Shown: positions 13,799 through 28,859, numbered from the stretch's first letter. The stretch: 64,000 bases of DNA from Bugulina stolonifera (GCA_935421135.1 OW285194.1:620001-684000), one strand, 5' to 3'. The notes: generated from the sequence alone by a model not told the origin. Numbers and translations: made by a program.

Positions 13799-16700
13799 TC
13801 AATAAAACATGACTTTGCATGCAATATACAACTTTGCAAACATGTAAGATAATGGCAGATTTGTGATTTTTGTCAAATTCACTTGAGTTATTAGTTTGTA
13901 AACTAGTAGAAGATGTTCAATATTGCATAAAAGTAAGTTTTCAGTGTGTTTTGTACCAAATTGCTGTCTGTAACAATGTGTTTCATTCACTTTTGCAATG
14001 TTCAGAATGCATAATTTGAATGAAAATCAATAAAACATGACTTTGCATGCAATATACAACTTTGCAAACATGTAAGATAATGTCAGATTTGTGATTTTTG
14101 TCAAATTCACTTCAGTTATTAGATTGTAAACTAGTAGAAGATGTTCAATATTGCATAAAAGTAAGTTTTCAGTGTGTTTTGTACCAAATTGCTGTCTGTA
14201 ACAATGTGTTTCATTCACTTTTGCAATGTTCAGAATGCATAATTTGAATGAAAATCAATAAAACATGACTTTGCATGCAATATTCAACTTTGCAAACATG
14301 TAAGATAATGTCAGATTTGTGATTTTTGTCAAATTCACTTGAGTTATTAGTTTGCAAACTAGTAGAAGATGTTCAATATTGCATAAAAGTAAGTTTTCAG
14401 TGTGTTTTGTACCAAATTGCTGTCTGTAACAATGTGTTTCATTCACGTTTGCAATGTTCAGAATGCAAAATTTGAATGAAAATCAATAAAACATGACTTT
14501 GCATGCAATATTCAACTTTGCAAACATCAAACATAATGTCTGATTTGCGATTTTTGACAAATTCACTTGAGGTATTAGTTTGTAAACTAGTAGAAGATGT
14601 TCAATATTGCATAAAAGTATGTTTTCAGTGTGATTTGTACCAAATTGCTGTCTGTAACAATGTGTTTCATTCACTTTTGCAATGTTCAGAATGCATGATT
14701 TGAATGAAAATCAATAAAACATGACTTTGCATGCAATATTCAACTTATCAAACATCAAACATAATGTCTGATTTGCGATTTTTGACAAATTCACTTGAGG
14801 TATTAGTTTGTAAACTAGTAGAAGATGTTCAATATTGCATAAAAGTATGTTTTCAGTGTGATTTGTACCAAATTGCTGTCTGTAACAATGTGTTTCATTC
14901 ACTTTTGCAATGTTCAGAATGCATAATTTGAATGAAAATCAATAAAACATGATTTTGCATGCAATATTTAACTTTGCAAACATGTAAGATAAAGTCAGAT
15001 TTGTGATTTTTGTCAAATTCACTTAAGTTATTAGTTTGTAAACTAGTAGAAGATGTTCAGTATTGCATAAAAGTAAGTTTTCAGTGTGTTTTGTACCAAA
15101 TTGCTGTCTGTAACAATGTGTTTCATTCACTTTTGCAATGTTCAGAGTGCAAAATTTGAATGAAACTCAATAAAACTTGACTTTGCATGCAATATACAAC
15201 TTTGCAAACATGCAAGATAATGTCAGATTGGTGATTTTTGTCAAATTCACTTGAGTTATTAGTTTGCAAACTAGTAGAAGATGTTCAATATTGCATAAAA
15301 GTAAGTTTTCAGTGTGTTTTGTACCAAATTGCTGTCTGTAACAATGTGTTTCATTCACTTTTGCAATGTTCAGAATGCATAATTTGAATGAAAATCAATA
15401 AAACATGACTTTGCATGCAATATTCAACTTTGCAAACATGTAAGATGATGTCAGATTGGTGATTTTTGTCAAATTCACTTGAGTTATTAGTTTGCAAACT
15501 AGTAGAAGATGTTCAATATTGCATAAAAGTAAGTTTTCAGTGTGTTTTGTACCAAATTGCTGTCTGTAACAATGTGTTTCATTCACTTTTGCAATGTTCA
15601 GAATGCATAATTTAAATGAAAATCAATAAAACATGACTTTGCATGCAATATTCAACTTTGCAAACATCAAACATAATGTCTGATTTGTGATTTTTGACAA
15701 ATTCACTTGAGGTATTAGTTTGTAAACTAGTAGAAGATGTTCAATATTGCATAAAAGTATGTTTTCAGTGTGATTTGTACCAAATTGCTGTCTGTAACAA
15801 TGTGTTTCATTCACTTTTGCAATGTTCAGAATGCATAATTTGAATGAAAATCAATAAAACATGACTTTGCATGCAATATTCAACTTTGCAAACATGTAAG
15901 ATAATGTCAGATTTGTGATTTTTGTCAAATTCACTTGAGTTATTAGTTTGCAAACTAGTAGAAGATGTTCAATATTGCATAAAAGTAAGTTTTCAGTGTG
16001 TTTTGTACCAAATTGCTGTCTGTAACAATGTGTTTCATTCACGTTTGCAATGTTCAGAATGCAAAATTTGAATGAAAATCAATAAAACATGACTTTGCAT
16101 GCAATATTCAACTTTGCAAACATCAAACATAATGTCTGATTTGCGATTTTTGACAAATTCACTTGAGGTATTAGTTTGTAAACTAGTAGAAGATGTTCAA
16201 TATTGCATAAAAGTATGTTTTCAGTGTGATTTGTACCAAATTGCTGTCTGTAACAATGTGTTTCATTCACTTTTGCAATGTTCAGAATGCATGATTTGAA
16301 TGAAAATCAATAAAACATGACTTTGCATGCAATATTCAACTTATCAAACATCAAACATAATGTCTGATTTGCGATTTTTGACAAATTCACTTGAGGTATT
16401 AGTTTGTAAACTAGTAGAAGATGTTCAATATTGCATAAAAGTATGTTTTCAGTGTGATTTGTACCAAATTGCTGTCTGTAACAATGTGTTTCATTCACTT
16501 TTGCAATGTTCAGAATGCATAATTTGAATGAAAATCAATAAAACATGATTTTGCATGCAATATTTAACTTTGCAAACATGTAAGATAAAGTCAGATTTGT
16601 GATTTTTGTCAAATTCACTTAAGTTATTAGTTTGTAAACTAGTAGAAGATGTTCAGTATTGCATAAAAGTAAGTTTTCAGTGTGTTTTGTACCAAATTGC

Positions 16701-19269
16701 TGTCTGTAACAATGTGTTTCATTCACTTTTGCAATGTTCAGAGTGCAAAATTTGAATGAAACTCAATAAAACTTGACTTTGCATGCAATATACAACTTTG
16801 CAAACATGCAAGATAATGTCAGATTTGTGATTTTTGTCAAATTCACTTGAGTTATTAGTTTGTAAACTAGTAGAAGATGTTCAATATTGCATAAAAGTAA
16901 GTTTTCAGTGTGTTTTGTACCAAATTGCTGTCTGTAACAATGTGTTTCATCCACTTTTGCAATGTTCAGAGGCATAATTTGAATGAAAATAAACAAAACA
17001 TGACTTTGCATGCAATATTCAACTTTGCAAACATGTAAGATGATGTCAGATTGGTGATTTTTGTCAAATTCACTTGAGTTATTAGTTTGCAAACTAGTAG
17101 AAGATGTTCAATATTGCATAAAAGTAAGTTTTCAGTGTGTTTTGTACCAAATTGCTGTCTGTAACAATGTGTTTCATTCACTTTTGCAATGTTCAGAATG
17201 CATAATTTAAATGAAAATCAATAAAACATGACTTTGCATGCAATATTCAACTTTGCAAACATCAAACATAATGTCTGATTTGTGATTTTTGACAAATTCA
17301 CTTGAGGTATTAGTTTGTAAACTAGTAGAAGATGTTCAATATTGCATAAAAGTATGTTTTCAGTGTGATTTGTACCAAATTGCTGTCTGTAACAATGTGT
17401 TTCATTCACTTTTGCAATGTTCAGAATGCATAATTTGAATGAAAATCAATAAAACATGACTTTGCATGCAATATTCAACTTTGCAAACATGTAAGATAAT
17501 GTCAGATTTGTGATTTTTGTCAAATTCACTTGAGTTATTAGTTTGCAAACTAGTAGAAGATGTTCAATATTGCATAAAAGTAAGTTTTCAGTGTGTTTTG
17601 TACCAAATTGCTGTCTGTAACAATGTGTTTCATTCACGTTTGCAATGTTCAGAATGCAAAATTTGAATGAAAATCAATAAAACATGACTTTGCATGCAAT
17701 ATTCAACTTTGCAAACATCAAACATAATGTCTGATTTGCGATTTTTGACAAATTCACTTGAGGTATTAGTTTGTAAACTAGTAGAAGATGTTCAATATTG
17801 CATAAAAGTATGTTTTCAGTGTGATTTGTACCAAATTGCTGTCTGTAACAATGTGTTTCATTCACTTTTGCAATGTTCAGAATGCATAATTTGAATGAAA
17901 ATCAATAAAACATGATTTTGCATGCAATGTTTAACTTTGCAAACATGTAAGATAAAGTCAGATTTGTGATTTTTGTCAAATTCACTTAAGTTATTAGTTT
18001 GTAAACTAGTAGAAGATGTTCAGTATTGCATAAAAGTAAGTTTTCAGTGTGTTTTGTACCAAATTGCTGTCTGTAACAATGTGTTTCGTTCACTTTTGCA
18101 ATGTTCAGAATGCATAATTTGAATGAAAATCAATAAAACATGACTTTGCATGCAATATACAACTTTGCAAACATGTAAGATAATGTCAGATTTGTGATTT
18201 TTGTCAAATTCACTTCAGTTATTAGATTGTAAACTAGTAGAAGATGTTCAATATTGCATAAAAGTAAGTTTTCAGTGTGTTTTGTACCAAATTGCTGTCT
18301 GTAACAATGTGTTTCATTCACTTTTGCAATGTTCAGAATGCATAATTTAAATGAAAATCAATAAAACATGACTTTGCATGCAATATTCAACTTTGCAAAC
18401 ATCAAACATAATGTCTGATTTGTGATTTTTGACAAATTCACTTGAGGTATTAGTTTGTAAACTAGTAGAAGATGTTCAATATTGCATAAAAGTATGTTTT
18501 CAGTGTGATTTGTACCAAATTGCTGTCTGTAACAATGTGTTTCATTCACTTTTGCAATGTTCAGAATGCATAATTTGAATGAAAATCAATAAAACATGAC
18601 TTTGCATGCAATATTCAACTTTGCAAACATGTAAGATAATGTCAGATTTGTGATTTTTGTCAAATTCACTTGAGTTATTAGTTTGCAAACTAGTAGAAGA
18701 TGTTCAATATTGCATAAAAGTAAGTTTTCAGTGTGTTTTGTACCAAATTGCTGTCTGTAACAATGTGTTTCATTCACGTTTGCAATGTTCAGAATGCAAA
18801 ATTTGAATGAAAATCAATAAAACATGACTTTGCATGCAATATTCAACTTTGCAAACATCAAACATAATGTCTGATTTGCGATTTTTGACAAATTCACTTG
18901 AGGTATTAGTTTGTAAACTAGTAGAAGATGTTCAATATTGCATAAAAGTATGTTTTCAGTGTGATTTGTACCAAATTGCTGTCTGTAACAATGTGTTTCA
19001 TTCACTTTTGCAATGTTCAGAATGCATAATTTGAATGAAAATCAATAAAACATGATTTTGCATGCAATGTTTAACTTTGCAAACATGTAAGATAAAGTCA
19101 GATTTGTGATTTTTGTCAAATTCACTTAAGTTATTAGTTTGTAAACTAGTAGAAGATGTTCAGTATTGCATAAAAGTAAGTTTTCAGTGTGTTTTGTACC
19201 AAATTGCTGTCTGTAACAATGTGTTTCGTTCACTTTTGCAATGTTCAGAATGCATAATTTGAATGAAAA
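13799..19269. repeat. higher-order repeat block, 24 monomers (5471 bp)
   Basis: This is the same order of variants as the preceding block, with a small difference in monomer number at the end. Sequence identity to the neighbouring blocks looks far higher than between different monomers within a block, which is the defining feature of a higher-order repeat. Confidence 0.85.
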
Positions 19270-22200
19270 TCAATAAAACATGACTTTGCATGCAATATAC
19301 AACTTTGCAAACATGTAAGATAATGGCAGATTTGTGATTTTTGTCAAATTCACTTGAGTTATTAGTTTGTAAACTAGTAGAAGATGTTCAATATTGCATA
19401 AAAGTAAGTTTTCAGTGTGTTTTGTACCAAATTGCTGTCTGTAACAATGTGTTTCATTCACTTTTGCAATGTTCAGAATGCATAATTTGAATGAAAATCA
19501 ATAAAACATGACTTTGCATGCAATATACAACTTTGCAAACATGTAAGATAATGTCAGATTTGTGATTTTTGTCAAATTCACTTCAGTTATTAGATTGTAA
19601 ACTAGTAGAAGATGTTCAATATTGCATAAAAGTAAGTTTTCAGTGTGTTTTGTACCAAATTGCTGTCTGTAACAATGTGTTTCATTCACTTTTGCAATGT
19701 TCAGAATGCATAATTTGAATGAAAATCAATAAAACATGACTTTGCATGCAATATTCAACTTTGCAAACATGTAAGATAATGTCAGATTTGTGATTTTTGT
19801 CAAATTCACTTGAGTTATTAGTTTGCAAACTAGTAGAAGATGTTCAATATTGCATAAAAGTAAGTTTTCAGTGTGTTTTGTACCAAATTGCTGTCTGTAA
19901 CAATGTGTTTCATTCACGTTTGCAATGTTCAGAATGCAAAATTTGAATGAAAATCAATAAAACATGACTTTGCATGCAATATTCAACTTTGCAAACATCA
20001 AACATAATGTCTGATTTGCGATTTTTGACAAATTCACTTGAGGTATTAGTTTGTAAACTAGTAGAAGATGTTCAATATTGCATAAAAGTATGTTTTCAGT
20101 GTGATTTGTACCAAATTGCTGTCTGTAACAATGTGTTTCATTCACTTTTGCAATGTTCAGAATGCATGATTTGAATGAAAATCAATAAAACATGACTTTG
20201 CATGCAATATTCAACTTATCAAACATCAAACATAATGTCTGATTTGCGATTTTTGACAAATTCACTTGAGGTATTAGTTTGTAAACTAGTAGAAGATGTT
20301 CAATATTGCATAAAAGTATGTTTTCAGTGTGATTTGTACCAAATTGCTGTCTGTAACAATGTGTTTCATTCACTTTTGCAATGTTCAGAATGCATAATTT
20401 GAATGAAAATCAATAAAACATGATTTTGCATGCAATATTTAACTTTGCAAACATGTAAGATAAAGTCAGATTTGTGATTTTTGTCAAATTCACTTAAGTT
20501 ATTAGTTTGTAAACTAGTAGAAGATGTTCAGTATTGCATAAAAGTAAGTTTTCAGTGTGTTTTGTACCAAATTGCTGTCTGTAACAATGTGTTTCATTCA
20601 CTTTTGCAATGTTCAGAGTGCAAAATTTGAATGAAACTCAATAAAACTTGACTTTGCATGCAATATACAACTTTGCAAACATGCAAGATAATGTCAGATT
20701 GGTGATTTTTGTCAAATTCACTTGAGTTATTAGTTTGCAAACTAGTAGAAGATGTTCAATATTGCATAAAAGTAAGTTTTCAGTGTGTTTTGTACCAAAT
20801 TGCTGTCTGTAACAATGTGTTTCATTCACTTTTGCAATGTTCAGAATGCATAATTTAAATGAAAATCAATAAAACATGACTTTGCATGCAATATTCAACT
20901 TTGCAAACATGTAAGATGATGTCAGATTGGTGATTTTTGTCAAATTCACTTGAGTTATTAGTTTGCAAACTAGTAGAAGATGTTCAATATTGCATAAAAG
21001 TAAGTTTTCAGTGTGTTTTGTACCAAATTGCTGTCTGTAACAATGTGTTTCATTCACTTTTGCAATGTTCAGAATGCATAATTTAAATGAAAATCAATAA
21101 AACATGACTTTGCATGCAATATTCAACTTTGCAAACATCAAACATAATGTCTGATTTGTGATTTTTGACAAATTCACTTGAGGTATTAGTTTGTAAACTA
21201 GTAGAAGATGTTCAATATTGCATAAAAGTATGTTTTCAGTGTGATTTGTACCAAATTGCTGTCTGTAACAATGTGTTTCATTCACTTTTGCAATGTTCAG
21301 AATGCATAATTTGAATGAAAATCAATAAAACATGACTTTGCATGCAATATTCAACTTTGCAAACATGTAAGATAATGTCAGATTTGTGATTTTTGTCAAA
21401 TTCACTTGAGTTATTAGTTTGCAAACTAGTAGAAGATGTTCAATATTGCATAAAAGTAAGTTTTCAGTGTGTTTTGTACCAAATTGCTGTCTGTAACAAT
21501 GTGTTTCATTCACGTTTGCAATGTTCAGAATGCAAAATTTGAATGAAAATCAATAAAACATGACTTTGCATGCAATATTCAACTTTGCAAACATCAAACA
21601 TAATGTCTGATTTGCGATTTTTGACAAATTCACTTGAGGTATTAGTTTGTAAACTAGTAGAAGATGTTCAATATTGCATAAAAGTATGTTTTCAGTGTGA
21701 TTTGTACCAAATTGCTGTCTGTAACAATGTGTTTCATTCACTTTTGCAATGTTCAGAATGCATGATTTGAATGAAAATCAATAAAACATGACTTTGCATG
21801 CAATATTCAACTTATCAAACATCAAACATAATGTCTGATTTGCGATTTTTGACAAATTCACTTGAGGTATTAGTTTGTAAACTAGTAGAAGATGTTCAAT
21901 ATTGCATAAAAGTATGTTTTCAGTGTGATTTGTACCAAATTGCTGTCTGTAACAATGTGTTTCATTCACTTTTGCAATGTTCAGAATGCATAATTTGAAT
22001 GAAAATCAATAAAACATGATTTTGCATGCAATATTTAACTTTGCAAACATGTAAGATAAAGTCAGATTTGTGATTTTTGTCAAATTCACTTAAGTTATTA
22101 GTTTGTAAACTAGTAGAAGATGTTCAGTATTGCATAAAAGTAAGTTTTCAGTGTGTTTTGTACCAAATTGCTGTCTGTAACAATGTGTTTCATTCACTTT

Positions 22201-25200
22201 TGCAATGTTCAGAGTGCAAAATTTGAATGAAACTCAATAAAACTTGACTTTGCATGCAATATACAACTTTGCAAACATGCAAGATAATGTCAGATTTGTG
22301 ATTTTTGTCAAATTCACTTGAGTTATTAGTTTGTAAACTAGTAGAAGATGTTCAATATTGCATAAAAGTAAGTTTTCAGTGTGTTTTGTACCAAATTGCT
22401 GTCTGTAACAATGTGTTTCATCCACTTTTGCAATGTTCAGAGGCATAATTTGAATGAAAATAAACAAAACATGACTTTGCATGCAATATTCAACTTTGCA
22501 AACATGTAAGATGATGTCAGATTGGTGATTTTTGTCAAATTCACTTGAGTTATTAGTTTGCAAACTAGTAGAAGATGTTCAATATTGCATAAAAGTAAGT
22601 TTTCAGTGTGTTTTGTACCAAATTGCTGTCTGTAACAATGTGTTTCATTCACTTTTGCAATGTTCAGAATGCATAATTTAAATGAAAATCAATAAAACAT
22701 GACTTTGCATGCAATATTCAACTTTGCAAACATCAAACATAATGTCTGATTTGTGATTTTTGACAAATTCACTTGAGGTATTAGTTTGTAAACTAGTAGA
22801 AGATGTTCAATATTGCATAAAAGTATGTTTTCAGTGTGATTTGTACCAAATTGCTGTCTGTAACAATGTGTTTCATTCACTTTTGCAATGTTCAGAATGC
22901 ATAATTTGAATGAAAATCAATAAAACATGACTTTGCATGCAATATTCAACTTTGCAAACATGTAAGATAATGTCAGATTTGTGATTTTTGTCAAATTCAC
23001 TTGAGTTATTAGTTTGCAAACTAGTAGAAGATGTTCAATATTGCATAAAAGTAAGTTTTCAGTGTGTTTTGTACCAAATTGCTGTCTGTAACAATGTGTT
23101 TCATTCACGTTTGCAATGTTCAGAATGCAAAATTTGAATGAAAATCAATAAAACATGACTTTGCATGCAATATTCAACTTTGCAAACATCAAACATAATG
23201 TCTGATTTGCGATTTTTGACAAATTCACTTGAGGTATTAGTTTGTAAACTAGTAGAAGATGTTCAATATTGCATAAAAGTATGTTTTCAGTGTGATTTGT
23301 ACCAAATTGCTGTCTGTAACAATGTGTTTCATTCACTTTTGCAATGTTCAGAATGCATAATTTGAATGAAAATCAATAAAACATGATTTTGCATGCAATG
23401 TTTAACTTTGCAAACATGTAAGATAAAGTCAGATTTGTGATTTTTGTCAAATTCACTTAAGTTATTAGTTTGTAAACTAGTAGAAGATGTTCAGTATTGC
23501 ATAAAAGTAAGTTTTCAGTGTGTTTTGTACCAAATTGCTGTCTGTAACAATGTGTTTCGTTCACTTTTGCAATGTTCAGAATGCATAATTTGAATGAAAA
23601 TCAATAAAACATGACTTTGCATGCAATATACAACTTTGCAAACATGTAAGATAATGTCAGATTTGTGATTTTTGTCAAATTCACTTCAGTTATTAGATTG
23701 TAAACTAGTAGAAGATGTTCAATATTGCATAAAAGTAAGTTTTCAGTGTGTTTTGTACCAAATTGCTGTCTGTAACAATGTGTTTCATTCACTTTTGCAA
23801 TGTTCAGAATGCATAATTTAAATGAAAATCAATAAAACATGACTTTGCATGCAATATTCAACTTTGCAAACATCAAACATAATGTCTGATTTGTGATTTT
23901 TGACAAATTCACTTGAGGTATTAGTTTGTAAACTAGTAGAAGATGTTCAATATTGCATAAAAGTATGTTTTCAGTGTGATTTGTACCAAATTGCTGTCTG
24001 TAACAATGTGTTTCATTCACTTTTGCAATGTTCAGAATGCATAATTTGAATGAAAATCAATAAAACATGACTTTGCATGCAATATTCAACTTTGCAAACA
24101 TGTAAGATAATGTCAGATTTGTGATTTTTGTCAAATTCACTTGAGTTATTAGTTTGCAAACTAGTAGAAGATGTTCAATATTGCATAAAAGTAAGTTTTC
24201 AGTGTGTTTTGTACCAAATTGCTGTCTGTAACAATGTGTTTCATTCACGTTTGCAATGTTCAGAATGCAAAATTTGAATGAAAATCAATAAAACATGACT
24301 TTGCATGCAATATTCAACTTTGCAAACATCAAACATAATGTCTGATTTGCGATTTTTGACAAATTCACTTGAGGTATTAGTTTGTAAACTAGTAGAAGAT
24401 GTTCAATATTGCATAAAAGTATGTTTTCAGTGTGATTTGTACCAAATTGCTGTCTGTAACAATGTGTTTCATTCACTTTTGCAATGTTCAGAATGCATAA
24501 TTTGAATGAAAATCAATAAAACATGATTTTGCATGCAATGTTTAACTTTGCAAACATGTAAGATAAAGTCAGATTTGTGATTTTTGTCAAATTCACTTAA
24601 GTTATTAGTTTGTAAACTAGTAGAAGATGTTCAGTATTGCATAAAAGTAAGTTTTCAGTGTGTTTTGTACCAAATTGCTGTCTGTAACAATGTGTTTCGT
24701 TCACTTTTGCAATGTTCAGAATGCATAATTTGAATGAAAATCAATAAAACATGACTTTGCATGCAATATACAACTTTGCAAACATGTAAGATAATGTCAG
24801 ATTTGTGATTTTTGTCAAATTCACTTCAGTTATTAGATTGTAAACTAGTAGAAGATGTTCAATATTGCATAAAAGTAAGTTTTCAGTGTGTTTTGTACCA
24901 AATTGCTGTCTGTAGCAATGTGTTTCATTCACTTTTGCAATGTTCAGAGGCATAATTTGAATGAAAATAAACAAAACATGACTTTGCATGCAATATTCAA
25001 CTTTGCAAACGTGTAAGATGATGTCAGATTGGTGATTTTTGTCAAATTCACTTGAGTTATTAGTTTGTAAACTAGTAGAAGATGTTTAATATTGCATAAA
25101 AGTAAGTTTTCAGTGTGTTTTGTGCCAAATTGCTGTCTGTAACAATGTGTTTCATTCACTTTTGCAATGTTCAGAATGCATAATTTGAATGAAAATCAAT

Positions 25201-26335
25201 AAAACTTGACTTTGCATGCAATATACAACCTTGCAAACATGTAAGATAATGTCAGATTTGTGATTTTTGTCAAATTCACTTGAGTTATTAGTTTGTAAAC
25301 TAGTAGAAGATGTTCAATATTGCATAAAAGTAAGTTTTCAGTGTGTTTTGTACCAAATTGCTGTCTGTAACAATGTGTTTCATTCACTTTTGCAATGTTC
25401 AGAGTGCAAAATTTGAATGAAACTCAATAAAACTTGACTTTGCATGCAATATACAACTTTGCAAACATGCAAGATAATGTCAGATTTGTGATTTTTGTCA
25501 AATTCACTTGAGTTATTAGTTTGTAAACTAGTAGAAGATGTTTAATATTGCATAAAAGTAAGTTTTCAGTGTGTTTTGTGCCAAATTGCTGTCTGTAACA
25601 ATGTGTTTCATTCACTTTTGCAATGTTCAGAATGCATAATTTGAATGAAAATCAATAAAACTTGACTTTGCATGCAATATACAACCTTGCAAACATGTAA
25701 GATAATGTCAGATTTGTGATTTTTGTCAAATTCACTTGAGTTATTAGTTTGTAAACTAGTAGAAGATGTTCAATATTGCATAAAAGTAAGTTTTCAGTGT
25801 GTTTTGTACCAAATTGCTGTCTGTAACAATGTGTTTCATTCACTTTTGCAATGTTCAGAGTGCAAAATTTGAATGAAACTCAATAAAACTTGACTTTGCA
25901 TGCAATATACAACTTTGCAAACATGCAAGATAATGTCAGATTTGTGATTTTTGTCAAATTCACTTGAGTTATTAGTTTGTAAACTAGTAGAAGATGTTCA
26001 ATATTGCATAAAAGTAAGTTTTCAGTGTGTTTTGTACCAAATTGCTGTCTGTAACAATGTGTTTCATTCACTTTTGCAATGTTCAGAATGCATAATTTGA
26101 ATGAAAATCAATAAAACATGACTTTGCATGCAATATACAACTTTGCAAACATGTAAGATAATGGCAGATTTGTGATTTCTGTCAAATTCACTTGAGTTAT
26201 TAGTTTGGAAACTAGTAGAAGATGTTCAATATTGCATAAAAGTAAGTTTTCAGTGTGTTTTGTACCAAATTGCTGTCTGTAACAATGTGTTTCATTCACT
26301 TTTGCAATGTTCAGAATGCATAATTTGAATGAAAA
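19270..26335. repeat. higher-order repeat block, 31 monomers (7066 bp)
   Basis: The first part repeats the order of the 13799 block through about 24500. It then carries an extra group of variants (24741-26107), including the gtagcaatg, gatgtttaat/gtgccaaat and acaaccttgcaaac forms. The same group is seen at 4225-5363 and again at 54986-56352. Confidence 0.8.
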
Positions 26336-28857
26336 TCAATAAAACATGACTTTGCATGCAATATACAACTTTGCAAACATGTAAGATAATGGCAGATTTG
26401 TGATTTTTGTCAAATTCACTTGAGTTATTAGTTTGTAAACTAGTAGAAGATGTTCAATATTGCATAAAAGTAAGTTTTCAGTGTGTTTTGTACCAAATTG
26501 CTGTCTGTAACAATGTGTTTCATTCACTTTTGCAATGTTCAGAATGCATAATTTGAATGAAAATCAATAAAACATGACTTTGCATGCAATATACAACTTT
26601 GCAAACATGTAAGATAATGTCAGATTTGTGATTTTTGTCAAATTCACTTCAGTTATTAGATTGTAAACTAGTAGAAGATGTTCAATATTGCATAAAAGTA
26701 AGTTTTCAGTGTGTTTTGTACCAAATTGCTGTCTGTAACAATGTGTTTCATTCACTTTTGCAATGTTCAGAATGCATAATTTGAATGAAAATCAATAAAA
26801 CATGACTTTGCATGCAATATTCAACTTTGCAAACATGTAAGATAATGTCAGATTTGTGATTTTTGTCAAATTCACTTGAGTTATTAGTTTGCAAACTAGT
26901 AGAAGATGTTCAATATTGCATAAAAGTAAGTTTTCAGTGTGTTTTGTACCAAATTGCTGTCTGTAACAATGTGTTTCATTCACGTTTGCAATGTTCAGAA
27001 TGCAAAATTTGAATGAAAATCAATAAAACATGACTTTGCATGCAATATTCAACTTTGCAAACATCAAACATAATGTCTGATTTGCGATTTTTGACAAATT
27101 CACTTGAGGTATTAGTTTGTAAACTAGTAGAAGATGTTCAATATTGCATAAAAGTATGTTTTCAGTGTGATTTGTACCAAATTGCTGTCTGTAACAATGT
27201 GTTTCATTCACTTTTGCAATGTTCAGAATGCATGATTTGAATGAAAATCAATAAAACATGACTTTGCATGCAATATTCAACTTATCAAACATCAAACATA
27301 ATGTCTGATTTGCGATTTTTGACAAATTCACTTGAGGTATTAGTTTGTAAACTAGTAGAAGATGTTCAATATTGCATAAAAGTATGTTTTCAGTGTGATT
27401 TGTACCAAATTGCTGTCTGTAACAATGTGTTTCATTCACTTTTGCAATGTTCAGAATGCATAATTTGAATGAAAATCAATAAAACATGATTTTGCATGCA
27501 ATATTTAACTTTGCAAACATGTAAGATAAAGTCAGATTTGTGATTTTTGTCAAATTCACTTAAGTTATTAGTTTGTAAACTAGTAGAAGATGTTCAGTAT
27601 TGCATAAAAGTAAGTTTTCAGTGTGTTTTGTACCAAATTGCTGTCTGTAACAATGTGTTTCATTCACTTTTGCAATGTTCAGAGTGCAAAATTTGAATGA
27701 AACTCAATAAAACTTGACTTTGCATGCAATATACAACTTTGCAAACATGCAAGATAATGTCAGATTTGTGATTTTTGTCAAATTCACTTGAGTTATTAGT
27801 TTGTAAACTAGTAGAAGATGTTCAATATTGCATAAAAGTAAGTTTTCAGTGTGTTTTGTACCAAATTGCTGTCTGTAACAATGTGTTTCATTCACTTTTG
27901 CAATGTTCAGAGTGCAAAATTTGAATGAAACTCAATAAAACTTGACTTTGCATGCAATATACAACTTTGCAAACATGCAAGATAATGTCAGATTTGTGAT
28001 TTTTGTCAAATTCACTTGAGTTATTAGTTTGTAAACTAGTAGAAGATGTTCAATATTGCATAAAAGTAAGTTTTCAGTGTGTTTTGTACCAAATTGCTGT
28101 CTGTAACAATGTGTTTCATCCACTTTTGCAATGTTCAGAGGCATAATTTGAATGAAAATAAACAAAACATGACTTTGCATGCAATATTCAACTTTGCAAA
28201 CATGTAAGATGATGTCAGATTGGTGATTTTTGTCAAATTCACTTGAGTTATTAGTTTGCAAACTAGTAGAAGATGTTCAATATTGCATAAAAGTAAGTTT
28301 TCAGTGTGTTTTGTACCAAATTGCTGTCTGTAACAATGTGTTTCATTCACTTTTGCAATGTTCAGAATGCATAATTTAAATGAAAATCAATAAAACATGA
28401 CTTTGCATGCAATATTCAACTTTGCAAACATCAAACATAATGTCTGATTTGTGATTTTTGACAAATTCACTTGAGGTATTAGTTTGTAAACTAGTAGAAG
28501 ATGTTCAATATTGCATAAAAGTATGTTTTCAGTGTGATTTGTACCAAATTGCTGTCTGTAACAATGTGTTTCATTCACTTTTGCAATGTTCAGAATGCAT
28601 AATTTGAATGAAAATCAATAAAACATGACTTTGCATGCAATATTCAACTTTGCAAACATGTAAGATAATGTCAGATTTGTGATTTTTGTCAAATTCACTT
28701 GAGTTATTAGTTTGCAAACTAGTAGAAGATGTTCAATATTGCATAAAAGTAAGTTTTCAGTGTGTTTTGTACCAAATTGCTGTCTGTAACAATGTGTTTC
28801 ATTCACGTTTGCAATGTTCAGAATGCAAAATTTGAATGAAAATCAATAAAACATGAC

Positions 28858-28859
28858 TT
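28858..28859. other. target-site duplication TT (left copy)
   Basis: The intact monomer reads gacTTTgcatgca. Here the satellite ends gacTT and at 53405 it resumes TTTgcatgca, so two T bases are present twice. The site abuts the satellite palindrome TGCATGCA. A run of T is a weak witness, so microhomology is an alternative. Confidence 0.6.

Larger units (their letters stand above)
1..28859. repeat. 228-bp satellite array, left part (about 126 monomers)
   Basis: Head-to-tail copies of an AT-rich 228-bp monomer fill this stretch. Equivalent positions recur at 122, 350, 578, 806 and so on. A few monomers are 227 bp because a short form (cagaggcata for cagaatgcata) has lost one base, for example near 1925, 4432, 11271 and 16970. 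Each monomer contains the palindrome TGCATGCA (139-146 in one copy), a near-dyad formed by GCAATATTCAA (144-154) and TTCAATATTGC (239-249), and in one variant class the perfect palindrome AGTTTGCAAACT (216-227). Short open frames recur with the period on both strands, but they carry no recognisable domain and vary as neutral repeats would. Such long arrays are typical of centromeric or other heterochromatin; that role is inferred here. The array continues beyond the left window edge. Confidence 0.97.

Noticed and set aside
122..28806. Dozens of 63- to 109-codon minus-strand and 66-codon plus-strand open frames in the satellite
   Set aside because: They repeat every 228 bp, occur on both strands of the same DNA, have no domain, and are lost in some monomers by single changes. 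They follow from the period and composition of the satellite.
1..28859. CRISPR array
   Set aside because: The repeats are contiguous 228-bp units without spacers, and the DNA is eukaryotic.
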